A stretch of 64,000 bases of DNA. Origin: Ricordea florida (Eukaryota; Cnidaria; Anthozoa; Corallimorpharia; Ricordeidae). The notes under the pieces are model-generated. The model was not told the DNA's origin. It did not search any database and saw only the letters and a program-made list of their open reading frames with translations. Positions 27,788-36,500 of this stretch are shown here, one piece after another; the first letter of the stretch is position 1; every line of letters starts with the position of its first letter. The DNA is taken from contig OX453272.1 in the NCBI GenBank assembly GCA_949710005.1, positions 41,866,457-41,930,456 of the forward strand. The letters are read 5' to 3'. The position numbers and the translations under genes are program-made.

Positions 27788-28657
27788 ATGTCGAACGAAA
27801 ATACTCAATTAATAGAAGATATTAAGAATTATAAGCCAAAAGAAAGTATGGTTTTTTCTAAACCAATTTTAGGGGAAGTTCCTGGTAGCAAACCAAAAGT
27901 AGAATATAAGCGAATTAAAATTTATTCAAGAAATGAAGATGGCACTAAAGGAGAATTAGTTATTAAAACTGATCGCTTGTATTCATTCGGAGTTTCTGAA
28001 AATTTCTCAACTTATTCTTTCCCCGTATGTTTATGGAGAGGAAATAGACCTACCGATGAAGAAGAAGAATGGGTAGAAAAATTTAATGAAATAGTAGATT
28101 GTTGTATTGATCATATTTTAGAAAATAAAGAAGAAATTGATAGATTTGAGTTGAAAAGATCTGATCTCACCAGATCAAAGAGAGGTTTAAATCCTCTCTA
28201 TTGGAAAATGGAAAAAATTGAAGATGGTAAAAACAAACCTTATATGCAAAGAGTTCCAGAAATGGGCCCAAGATTATATCTAAAATTAATTTCCAAAAAA
28301 GGAAAACTTGTTACAAAGTTTTATGATATTAGAAGTGAGGATTGTGATGGTGAAATAAATCCCCAAGATTTAATCAATAAGGGTTGTTACGCAGAGTGTT
28401 CAATCAAAATTGAATCAATATTTATTAGCTCCACACTTATTTCTTTGCAAGTAAAGCTTTACGATGCTCTCATAGAAACAAAACAAGAACTTAAAAGATT
28501 GGCTCCCCGCAGAAAATATAATCCCGAAGTAATTATTTCCGACGGAGAATCTGCTTCTTCCCATATTGGTTATGAAGATGAAAGCGAAAGTGAAAGTGAA
28601 GAATATAGACATTTCCCCCGAACCCGCGGGAGGAGTTTTGATTTGGTAGAGAACTAA
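27788..28657 (+). CDS. Viral single-strand DNA-binding protein candidate (DUF2738-like)
   Basis: 289 residues. The central 200 residues follow the pattern I associate with the NCLDV DUF2738 family, predicted ssDNA-binding proteins: FGVSENFSTYSFPVCLWRGN, RPTDEEEEWVEKF, CCIDHIL, LNPLYWKME, GPRLYLKLI, YDIRSEDCDGEINPQDLINK and KIESIFISSTLISLQVKLYD. The C-terminus is acidic and serine-rich. It reads against the structural genes, is preceded by a TTTAAAAGAAAA box like PolB and the SAP gene, and ends at a hairpin. It would protect displaced strands during protein-primed replication. No counterpart is present in element 2 within the window. Confidence 0.7.
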   Translation: MSNENTQLIEDIKNYKPKESMVFSKPILGEVPGSKPKVEYKRIKIYSRNEDGTKGELVIKTDRLYSFGVSENFSTYSFPVCLWRGNRPTDEEEEWVEKFNEIVDCCIDHILENKEEIDRFELKRSDLTRSKRGLNPLYWKMEKIEDGKNKPYMQRVPEMGPRLYLKLISKKGKLVTKFYDIRSEDCDGEINPQDLINKGCYAECSIKIESIFISSTLISLQVKLYDALIETKQELKRLAPRRKYNPEVIISDGESASSHIGYEDESESESEEYRHFPRTRGRSFDLVEN

Positions 28658-28671
28658 TCATAATAACTTAT

Positions 28672-28702
28672 GTTATATAACTAAAATTATTAGTTACATA
28701 AC
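28672..28702. terminator. Convergent-gene hairpin
   Basis: GTTATATAACTAA and TTAGTTACATAAC pair with one mismatch between the converging stops at 28657 and 28714, followed by AAAATAATAA. Near-identical to the hairpin at 23404. Confidence 0.7.
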
Positions 28703-28713
28703 AAAATAATAAT

Positions 28714-29106
28714 TTATAATATTTTACTTACCGCGTAACCCAATCCCATCATTCCTGCTCCGACATATACCATTTCCCCAGTCTTTTGATCATCGCTTGG
28801 TTTGTAATAATCAGAGAATTTTGGTTCAGTCATTTGTCCGTACAATTCAAAGGCTTGATTTGTAGCTGAAATGTTTTTTGATGCCTGATATTTTTCATCT
28901 TTTTTCTTCATTTTCCAATCAAGCATTTTTTGTCTTTTTTCCTGATATGCTTCGTAATCCTTTTGATATTTTTCCATTGCTTTATCGTGTCTTATTTTTT
29001 CAGTATCAACGCTCTTTCCAGATAAATATTTTGCAAGATAATTTCCTCCGGTAAATGCTGTCGCATTCAATATAGCTCCACCAATCATCATCGCTATTGA
29101 TGCCAT
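28714..29106 (-). CDS. Small conserved protein with two hydrophobic ends (130 aa)
   Basis: A hydrophobic, glycine-rich N-terminus (MIGGAILNATAFTGGNYLA) is followed by a long charged helix (RHDKAMEKYQKDYEAYQEK), a conserved EPKFSDYYKPSD motif and a hydrophobic C-terminal span. The order and motifs are preserved in element 2 (58170-58562). It starts two bases after the 72-aa gene, with no own promoter box, so the two are probably cotranscribed. Family unknown to me; probably a small virion membrane or scaffold protein. Confidence 0.7.
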   Translation of the reverse strand: MASIAMMIGGAILNATAFTGGNYLAKYLSGKSVDTEKIRHDKAMEKYQKDYEAYQEKRQKMLDWKMKKKDEKYQASKNISATNQAFELYGQMTEPKFSDYYKPSDDQKTGEMVYVGAGMMGLGYAVSKIL

Positions 29107-29107
29107 T

Positions 29108-29326
29108 TTATTTTGGTAAAATCTTTTGTTCCTCTAAATATGATTTAAGATACATGCTTCCGGATAATACCACAACCCATTTTGCGTAATTTGTAATACT
29201 TGCGGATGGATCACTCAAAAATGATTCTTTCATTACCTTTTTAGCCACATATCCAACTCCAGCTCCTAATCCAATAAGTACCGCTGAATCAGTTACAGTT
29301 TTCACAAGTTTGTTTTCAGTTGACAT
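29108..29326 (-). CDS. 72-aa membrane protein
   Basis: MSTENKLVKTVTDSAVLIGLGAGVGYVAKKVM shows one short span; a second runs through YAKWVVVLSGSMYLKSYL. Nearly identical to the element 2 protein (57945-58163), with conserved leader sequence. Function unknown; likely a minor virion membrane protein. Confidence 0.7.
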   Translation of the reverse strand: MSTENKLVKTVTDSAVLIGLGAGVGYVAKKVMKESFLSDPSASITNYAKWVVVLSGSMYLKSYLEEQKILPK

Positions 29327-29372
29327 AATTTTTTTTACTCATCAGTAAGAAACTTTTAAATAACTTTTGAGA

Positions 29373-29786
29373 TTATTCCATTCCTAAAGATTTTGGAGTT
29401 GCAGAAAATGGTATCTTTTTTGGTTGCGGTAATTGAGGAACTTGCGATAAATCAGCTATCCTATTTGAATATTCAGTCCGAGCTTTTTCCTTATATCTCA
29501 TAAAAAGATCAAATGCTGTAAACCCCAATCCGACAACGGATAAAACAGTAGTAAAAGATAACTCTGGTAGCCACGATTTCGCTTCACTATATGTATTTTC
29601 ATTTGGCTCTTCCTCTCGTTTCATCTCCCTGGCTAATGCTTCTTTTGCTTTTTTATTATATTCAGCTAATTTCTTTCCTGCCGCGACTTTTTTAGGATCT
29701 TTCTCCCTCTTTTTAGTATCTGGTTTGGGATCTGCTGTAATTTGCTCCGCATCTCCTCCGGCACTTTGTTCAGATTGTTCAGACAT
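29373..29786 (-). CDS. Basic protein with a single membrane span (137 aa)
   Basis: The N-terminus holds a lysine-rich helix (DPKKVAAGKKLAEYNKKAKE, about 30-55), then an acidic linker, WLPELSFTTVLSVVGLGFTA (span, about 72-92), and a proline-rich tail. The basic block plus anchor could bind DNA to the virion membrane. Homologue in element 2 at 57495-57902. A GATCTAAAAA box lies 24 nt upstream (29811-29820). Confidence 0.7.
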   Translation of the reverse strand: MSEQSEQSAGGDAEQITADPKPDTKKREKDPKKVAAGKKLAEYNKKAKEALAREMKREEEPNENTYSEAKSWLPELSFTTVLSVVGLGFTAFDLFMRYKEKARTEYSNRIADLSQVPQLPQPKKIPFSATPKSLGME

Positions 29787-29823
29787 TGTTATTTAGATGC
29801 TATAAATAAGTTTTTAGATCTGT

Positions 29824-30375
29824 TTAATATACTGTATCAACACCTTCAGCAGATTGCTTAGTTTCCTGATCGGTTTTGTTAGAATTTACTGATTCTTGTT
29901 GATTTTTGTTGAATTTAACGTGTTTAGCAACCTGAAATACCCCGCTAGCAAGTGCTGTCAGTCTTCCTCCTTTTAATGCCAAGAGACCTACAAAGTTTGT
30001 TAATTCACGATTAACCAAATTATCTTTCTTCAAATCATCGCAAAGAGCATCTATGTCATCTACCGGAACTAAATAAGAAATAAGTTTGGAAACTAATTCT
30101 AGGGAAGAATCCACCAATCCTCCGTTAATTTTCTTACCCATTACCGATTGATAACGATTAAAATATTTTTCTACATCTTTTTCCGATAATTTTTTTACAT
30201 CGCCCAGACTCATATCAGCCCCTAAATATTCCTTTGTTGTCCCAAGAACTGCTAGAATCGCAAGAGATTCTTGTTTGATTTCAAGATCCTCACTTTTTCC
30301 AGACCCTCCCTCCGGTTGGTCAGTTTTTTCTGTTCCTACCTTTGGTTGGTCAATGTAATCTTCCGGCTTTGTCAT
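29824..30375 (-). CDS. Conserved helical protein of the packaging cluster (183 aa)
   Basis: A variable charged N-terminus leads to a conserved core: ESLAILAVLGTTKEYLGADM, SLGDVKKLSEKDVEKYFNRY, GKKINGGLVDSS, LVNRELTNFVGLLALKGGRL, then a hydrophobic patch and a variable tail. It follows the ATPase closely (8 bp). Clear homologues occur in elements 2 and 3, so it is an ancestral part of this Polinton lineage. I do not recognise the family; a role in assembly or packaging is inferred from position. Confidence 0.75.
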   Translation of the reverse strand: MTKPEDYIDQPKVGTEKTDQPEGGSGKSEDLEIKQESLAILAVLGTTKEYLGADMSLGDVKKLSEKDVEKYFNRYQSVMGKKINGGLVDSSLELVSKLISYLVPVDDIDALCDDLKKDNLVNRELTNFVGLLALKGGRLTALASGVFQVAKHVKFNKNQQESVNSNKTDQETKQSAEGVDTVY

Positions 30376-30382
30376 CTTTTTG

Positions 30383-31009
30383 TTAAATCACTTCTGGTAT
30401 CTCTAAATAGCAATTAAATGGATATCGCAAAGATAAGCATAACCTAGAATATTTTTCAGTTTTCAGGAGTTGTACAAATTTTTTCCCCAATTCATAATCC
30501 AAATCGCCGCCGTAATCTTCGAAAAACATTTTCATCCCTTTCTGCGACGGATTATGAAAAGTAACAACGCAAGCTACATTTTCGCGGAATGGTTTTGCTA
30601 TGGATGTCAATTGCTGGGTTAGAACCCAAACTGATAAACCATGATGCCTTCCGGAGAATGCTAAATCTATAAACTTATTTGATCTTTTCTTCAGATCGTT
30701 TGAAACGGCGCAATCATCTAAAATTATTAAAGCATTTGTTCCGGAGAATAAAGTTTGGCAATCATTCAGTAATTCATTGATCTCGTCCTCATTACTTGAA
30801 TCCGGTGATAATACATAGAATTTTTTATCTCCGCGAGCGAAATTATGATAAGTTTTATTTTTGGAAAAGGTCGGACAAATTAAAACAATATATTCAAAAA
30901 CTTTCCGGAATGGACCGCGGAGCTGTTCAATTAAGTACTTTGTCTTTCCGCAATTTGTTGGTCCTGTTATTATACAGTGAAATGGGATTTTATCTCGTAA
31001 ATCTTCCAT
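30383..31009 (-). CDS. A32-like DNA-packaging ATPase
   Basis: 208 residues. FHCIITGPTNCGKTKYLI holds the P-loop (GPTNCGKT, about 16-23), ALIILDDCA holds Walker B, and SVWVLTQQL has the sensor glutamine; these belong to the FtsK/HerA-type A32 ATPase of poxviruses, giant viruses and Polintons. It would pump DNA into capsids. It lies directly downstream of the major capsid gene, with an AATCTAAAAA box 23 nt before its start (31033-31042). Confidence 0.9.
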   Translation of the reverse strand: MEDLRDKIPFHCIITGPTNCGKTKYLIEQLRGPFRKVFEYIVLICPTFSKNKTYHNFARGDKKFYVLSPDSSNEDEINELLNDCQTLFSGTNALIILDDCAVSNDLKKRSNKFIDLAFSGRHHGLSVWVLTQQLTSIAKPFRENVACVVTFHNPSQKGMKMFFEDYGGDLDYELGKKFVQLLKTEKYSRLCLSLRYPFNCYLEIPEVI

Positions 31010-31052
31010 GATTTTTGTATCATAACATTATGTTTTTAGATTCTCCCTTTGG

Positions 31053-32294
31053 TTAATACTTAATTGATCTCAAACTTGAATTCATAATCTCCAGCATTGC
31101 GTCAGCTACGACAAACATATGACAAGTTATGGTTCCAGTTCCGCCTTGTTTCCTCTTAATTTCTATTTTTACACCATCATGAGTATTATTTAGTGCAAGT
31201 CCTCCTCCGTGAATTCCATTATCTGGATGAGTTCTAGTATCAACCCAAAGAGCAAACTTATCCGCATAAAATTCTTTTTCCTTCAATGAAATTTGTAAGC
31301 CATCATCCCGACGAAATCTTTTCTTCACGGATTCCCAAAGATCGGACGGAATCATTCCTCTAGAGTATATTCTATTTGGTACGCCGTCAACATCAATTTC
31401 AACGGAAGATATACCTGGATTATAAAAATTTTCTGAATCCCTTGCTCCTGGGGTTTGAGGTGATAAAAACAAAAACAATATTCCCGTCATTGATCTTCTC
31501 GGCAAATTAATATGCTGATTAATAACACCATCGCCGCTAATGGAAAACGTAAAAGTTTTGTGCAAAGTAACATTTTCATAAAAGAATCCTTTGCCGACTT
31601 GATAAGCCGCCTGTGCCTCGCGGGCTAAGTATTCACTAGAAATTGAGGAATATTCTAACTCTAAGTTTTTGATCGAATATGATGGTGCTTTAGTTGTGTC
31701 AGAATAAATAAGAATATTAGCGATTGGGGCAAGTGTAATCTCAAATATAAGATGATTTTCCAGAGCTTTCGGATAAAAAACACCGTGATCGTTTAGAATA
31801 GGATGATTTAATGGTATTCTGTACTTTGTGCCGTGAACATTAGCTAAGACAACTTCTTTTGTATCTTGGGTTTTCATATCTCCAGCCTTTGTTCTAATTT
31901 TCCTGATATTTAACGAAGAAATACCTTGTTTTAATCTATCTTCTCTCTCTTCTTCGGTTAAGAATAAATCATGATAGGTTTGAAATAAATCATATCCTTG
32001 AGTATCTTGCAATGTTTCTCCTCCAAAAAGAACTTTCAGTCTGGTTACAAGATTACGGCCCAAATTATTAACGACTGTGTTATTCGCATGGCCCTCGACA
32101 TCTAAATCAAAAAGAAGAGATACACTTCCGGGTACAATCACTAAATTCTCTGCGAGTTTTGGAATATTTACGTATAATGTTTCTCCAGGGCTGGCTGTGG
32201 ATGGATTTAGAGTTATTCGATTTAGGGTTGATTCTGCTTTCAAGCCAAAGGGTTCTTTTGGAATTCTGTTTGGGTTAATTTTTTCAGACGTCAT
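31053..32294 (-). CDS. Major capsid protein candidate (F54H12.2-like)
   Basis: 413 residues with no membrane span and a strong beta-strand pattern. Conserved stretches are LFGGETLQDTQGYDLFQTYH, LNHPILNDHGVFYPKAL, EAQAAYQVGKGFFYENVTLH, GVPNRIYSRGMIPSDLWESV and a C-terminal FVVADAMLEI. The pattern matches the transposon-derived family annotated in animals as 'F54H12.2-like', which travels with Polinton integrases and ATPases. I therefore assign the double-jelly-roll major capsid role, an inference to be tested structurally. Highly conserved in element 2 (55064-56299), absent from element 3. A TTTAAAGGTT box lies about 27 nt upstream. Confidence 0.75.
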   Translation of the reverse strand: MTSEKINPNRIPKEPFGLKAESTLNRITLNPSTASPGETLYVNIPKLAENLVIVPGSVSLLFDLDVEGHANNTVVNNLGRNLVTRLKVLFGGETLQDTQGYDLFQTYHDLFLTEEEREDRLKQGISSLNIRKIRTKAGDMKTQDTKEVVLANVHGTKYRIPLNHPILNDHGVFYPKALENHLIFEITLAPIANILIYSDTTKAPSYSIKNLELEYSSISSEYLAREAQAAYQVGKGFFYENVTLHKTFTFSISGDGVINQHINLPRRSMTGILFLFLSPQTPGARDSENFYNPGISSVEIDVDGVPNRIYSRGMIPSDLWESVKKRFRRDDGLQISLKEKEFYADKFALWVDTRTHPDNGIHGGGLALNNTHDGVKIEIKRKQGGTGTITCHMFVVADAMLEIMNSSLRSIKY

Positions 32295-32324
32295 TGTAAA
32301 TTTATAAGATACTTTGGTTAACCT

Positions 32325-32504
32325 TTAAACCTTTTCTAACTTGGAAATATGTTTTAATAAACCTTCTCTCGCCTCGGGAATTAAAATTAAAATATTAAAA
32401 ATTTGATCGCCGTCTTCCATATATAGAATTTTTTTTCTAATAATTTTTTTCATAATGTTGATTTGGTATTCGGTAAATTTTATTTCTTCTTCCTCCTCAA
32501 CCAT
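32325..32504 (-). CDS. Small unannotated 59-residue protein
   Basis: An ATG at 32504 opens MVEEEEEIKFTEYQINIMKK and the frame ends VLEKV-type residues with TAA at 32325. It has an acidic start, then a basic amphipathic helix and an apolar stretch (FNILILIP). It is divergent from the integrase with 31 bp between starts. Its leader AAGTATCTTATAAATT is shared exactly with the leader of the capsid gene downstream, supporting real expression. No homologue lies in the corresponding 35-bp gap of element 2. Function unknown. Confidence 0.55.
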   Translation of the reverse strand: MVEEEEEIKFTEYQINIMKKIIRKKILYMEDGDQIFNILILIPEAREGLLKHISKLEKV

Positions 32505-32535
32505 TTCAATTTATAAGATACTTGTTTATTTTTAA

Positions 32536-33543
32536 ATGATGACAAAAATATCGGCTACGCTGACCCCGCGCTTCGAGCGGATATATTATTCAGCCGAAGG
32601 GTATTGGAAAGGATATTCTGCAATTCCTAAATTAGCTGAGAAAGCGAAAGTAAGTGAAAATGAGGCAAAACAATGGTTGCAAAAACAAGCTATATGGCAA
32701 ATCTATATACCTGCTCCTAAATATATACCTAGACCACACTGGACTGTGGATAAACCCAATCAGATTCACCAAGCAGATTTATTATTTTTGCCGCATGATA
32801 AAGTCGGAAGAAAAACATATAAATATACGTTAGTTGTGGTTGATATCGCCTCGAGATACAAAGATGCTGAGCCATTAACCTCAAAAGAAAGTCGAGAGAT
32901 ATCAGAAGCTTTTAAGAAAATATATTCTAGAAGATTGAAATACCCAAAAACTTTAATGGTTGATCCTGGGAAAGAATTTATGGGAGAAGTTAGTAAACTC
33001 ATGAATTACCATAATGTGAAGATACAAAGAAGTGAAGCTGGTAATCATAGAGCTCAAGCATTTGTGGAAAATGCAAATAGAATATTAGGAGAAAGATTAT
33101 TTAGTCATCAATATGCGCAAGAAATGATCAGTGATGATCGATCAAGAGTATGGGTGAAAAGATTACCGGCTATTCTAAAAACTTTGAATAATACGAAAAA
33201 GAGAATAACCGGTAAAGAGCCCGATGAGGCTATAAAAATGAAAGAGGTAAATATTGAAACTAAAAATTACAAACGCGCGGTGGGGCTTGATGAGGTTAGA
33301 CTACCAACTGAAGTTAAGGTTAGATATTTATTAGCTCCGGGGGAACTTGAGGGTGGAGAAAGAAGAAGAGCCACAGATCCCATTTGGAGCATAAAAGTTT
33401 ATTATATTTCTGGAAGTAGAATTTCTCCTAATCAACCGGTTTTGTATTTTTTGGAAAACGGCCCAAGGCGCGGTTTTGTGCGTGAAGAATTACAGGTTAT
33501 TCCGGATGATACAGAGTTACCCCCTAATTCTGTTTTAAAATAA
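32536..33543 (+). CDS. Retroviral-type integrase of the Polinton
   Basis: 335 residues. An N-terminal helical, chromosome-free region (YYSAEGYWKGYSAI) precedes HQADLLFLP (D81), VVVDIASRYKDAEP, LMVDPGKEF (D142) and AFVENANR (E177): the rve DDE triad with 34 residues between the last two. A C-terminal region with PNQPVLYFLENGP...GFVREEL may be an SH3/chromo-like tail. It catalyses insertion of the element's ends. About three quarters of residues match the element 2 integrase. The 3' end overlaps the PolB gene tail-to-tail by 9 bp. Confidence 0.92.
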   Translation: MMTKISATLTPRFERIYYSAEGYWKGYSAIPKLAEKAKVSENEAKQWLQKQAIWQIYIPAPKYIPRPHWTVDKPNQIHQADLLFLPHDKVGRKTYKYTLVVVDIASRYKDAEPLTSKESREISEAFKKIYSRRLKYPKTLMVDPGKEFMGEVSKLMNYHNVKIQRSEAGNHRAQAFVENANRILGERLFSHQYAQEMISDDRSRVWVKRLPAILKTLNNTKKRITGKEPDEAIKMKEVNIETKNYKRAVGLDEVRLPTEVKVRYLLAPGELEGGERRRATDPIWSIKVYYISGSRISPNQPVLYFLENGPRRGFVREELQVIPDDTELPPNSVLK

Positions 33544-36500
33544 TGGTTTTGTGTGAATTCCATCCTCATAAACCCATCTTTTATCATAATACGCGTTCAA
33601 TCCTTTTTTAACTTGTGTATATGTCACAATTTGGTTATCATTGATTCTAAATCCTGTATTTTGTGACATATCAATTGACCCTTTCAAAGCTGACATATAT
33701 CTATCCCAGTTCATTTCGTTTTGTCTATGAATTGTACCTTTGCAACTATACTTTGCCTTTCCTTTCTCATCCTCCGCGTAATAACATTTTGAGGAAAGAG
33801 CAATCATTCTAATGCCGGAAAACTCTTTTTTGAACAAACCCGGAGTCTTGTCATGATATTTAGAAGTTGATAGGAATTTCTCTTTTCCGCAGGTAAAGTA
33901 TTCTTCTCTCATTTCGGGTTTTATAATATCATCCAAATTTTCAGACGAGATTGCCATGTACATTGAATCTGTATCCATTTGAATCAGCTCAAAATCCTTT
34001 CTATCAAGATATTTATCTAGAAAATCGTAATAGAATTCCAGCATTCTTAATTTTGCTAGCTGATACACCGCGATGCCGCATTGATAGGGTCTGTCTATTT
34101 TTATTAATCTTTTTCGTTTTATTATTTCATATGTGTCATTTATTTCATTAAGATCCTCAAAGAACGGAGATCTTAGGACTTTTTCAACCTCTTCCTCATC
34201 CTGAGTATACCTTGTGATATTATGTTTTTCTTTATCTTCTATCATTTTCCCGTAGAAAGAATTTCCCCTAAGTTTATTCGTGTCGGCTAATTCTTTACAC
34301 CCTTTGTACTTTGGTTTTAGTTTTTCAATCAGTACTTTAATATCTTTATTTTCTTCAATAACTTTAAATATATCGGGGAATTGGTTTAATTCTTTGGTAA
34401 TTTTCACCACATCATCAATCTTGTTTTCATCAAAGGCTTTACTTAGTTTTTCCAATAAAACCTCAATATCTCCATCTCTTCTTGCGTCTGCCACCTCTTT
34501 TGGGAAAAATCCAAAGGGCCTTCCCGATTCATACTTTAAAATATTATGGATGGCGGTAATCTCCAAACCATGATTAAGATACCATTTTATCATAGGAGTA
34601 TATAAAAATATCTTTTTTGCCTTGGTTACACCAAGTAATTTTTTATTGTCTTTTAAATGTTTTCTTCCTGTAGCTGTTTGATATTCTTTCATATTCTCTG
34701 GTACTAAATATTCAGGAACGGAGTCTACAATAAATAAAGGGGAGAACTCTTCAAACTTTTCTTTTAGGTGATCAGGTACATGGATATCAACTTGACAAAA
34801 CCCGAAAAGATTTCCATCAAGAATATCTTCGCAAATCTTCTTTATAAATTTAGGACCCGATGGATTTTCAACCTCAATGCATTTTTCTTTTCCGCATGGC
34901 ATTTCTTGTCCTGAACAGGATAGATATAAACCATTTGCGTCATAACCAACAATTCTCTCACATTTTTTCGGAATTTTATATTTATGGGGGCGAATCTTTG
35001 TTTCTTCCTTTTCTGCATATCGTGTAAATATAATACTAGGGCCTCCAACCATCCCCGTTTTCAATAACTTATAAATCTTGTTTTTGTCGCATATTTTACA
35101 ATCTTTCTTTATTTTGTAACATTTTTTGCAAGACTTGTCTTTACAAAATTCACCGCAACTATGGGCACAATATTGCCCTGGGGCGTACAATTCTGGATCT
35201 CCTTTCTTCTTCATTTTTTGGTATTTATTTAGAACAGCCCTCATTGATACACCCGGAATGGAAACTGCATCTTTTAATATATCAATTTCATCCGGATAAT
35301 ATAAACGCCTTGTTTTTTCAAGGGCTTCCAGAAAGGGGATAACATCATTCAAATTATACTCTTTCAACCAGTCCAGCATTGTAACACAGCCCCTCTTTTC
35401 GAATTCGAGCAAATATTCTTCATATTCTTCTTTGGAAATATTTTTCTTTTTCAAGGAAGAGTAAAAATCTTCATGTTTCACAGGCCCAACTAAGGAAAGC
35501 TTATCATAACCATCCAATTTTTCATAAGGTAGAACAAGTTTTTGGGCTTCGCAGTTGTTTGCTTTGCACCACTTATCAAAAGAAACCCCAGGCGCAAGAT
35601 AGGACATTATATCCAAGAATTTGAAATTCTGTGTTGTTAAAAACATATACCTATTCTGTTTCTTTGCAATAAAAATCTCCTTAGTTTTTTCGGTCATGTG
35701 TTTTATAAAATGCCTTTTGATCAAATTGATGTCGTATTTTCCACTATTAAATCCCAAAACAGGTACTTGGTTGCACCATTCTTCATATTTTTGCAAGACA
35801 TTTTTTTGCAAGGAATCTTGATCAGGAAGCGGGTATTCTTCTTTAACCTTTTCGACAATAATTTTTCTTATTTCCTCCAATTTTTCTACAAATTCTTTTA
35901 TGAGGAGATCAGGATTTTGGTTGTAAAGGAAAACGGGTTTTTTTGTTAAATTATCGATTATTGCGACACTAACTGGAATATGGGTATGGGTGAAAATTAA
36001 ATCATCGGTAATCTTTTTATCTTCTTTTTGTAATAATCCCTCAAAATCGTAATCAATAAAATAGGGATATGGATTAAATTTCTTTTTGAACCAGATATTG
36101 GGTAATTCAGGATTTTCGCACTCCCAAACCGATACTACATTATAACCCAAGCTTTTTATCATATTCTCTCTTTCAATAGTTTCATTATATTTAATTTTGT
36201 CGTTTTCTGAACACGGACACCCATGCCATTTACAGCCATAAAACTCAAAAACGGTTTTTGTCTCGGGTTCGTATCCGTCAAACAAAATCTCATTCCCCTC
36301 CTCATCCCTATAACACCTTTCACCACCATGGCCGCAAAGCGCATGATGAATATGTTTACCTATAGTTTTAGATTGGTGTTCTATCCACCTACACGCTTTA
36401 TAACTAAAATTTATTTTACCCCCGTAAAAAACTTTGTCAGATTCATTCGTGATGTATTTTATCTTTTCTCCTGTGCATATTATTTTTGTCTCTCCTCCTG

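Noticed and set aside
30796..31011. Plus-strand frame inside the ATPase gene.
   Set aside because: Shadow of the ATPase; no conservation of the frame in element 2.
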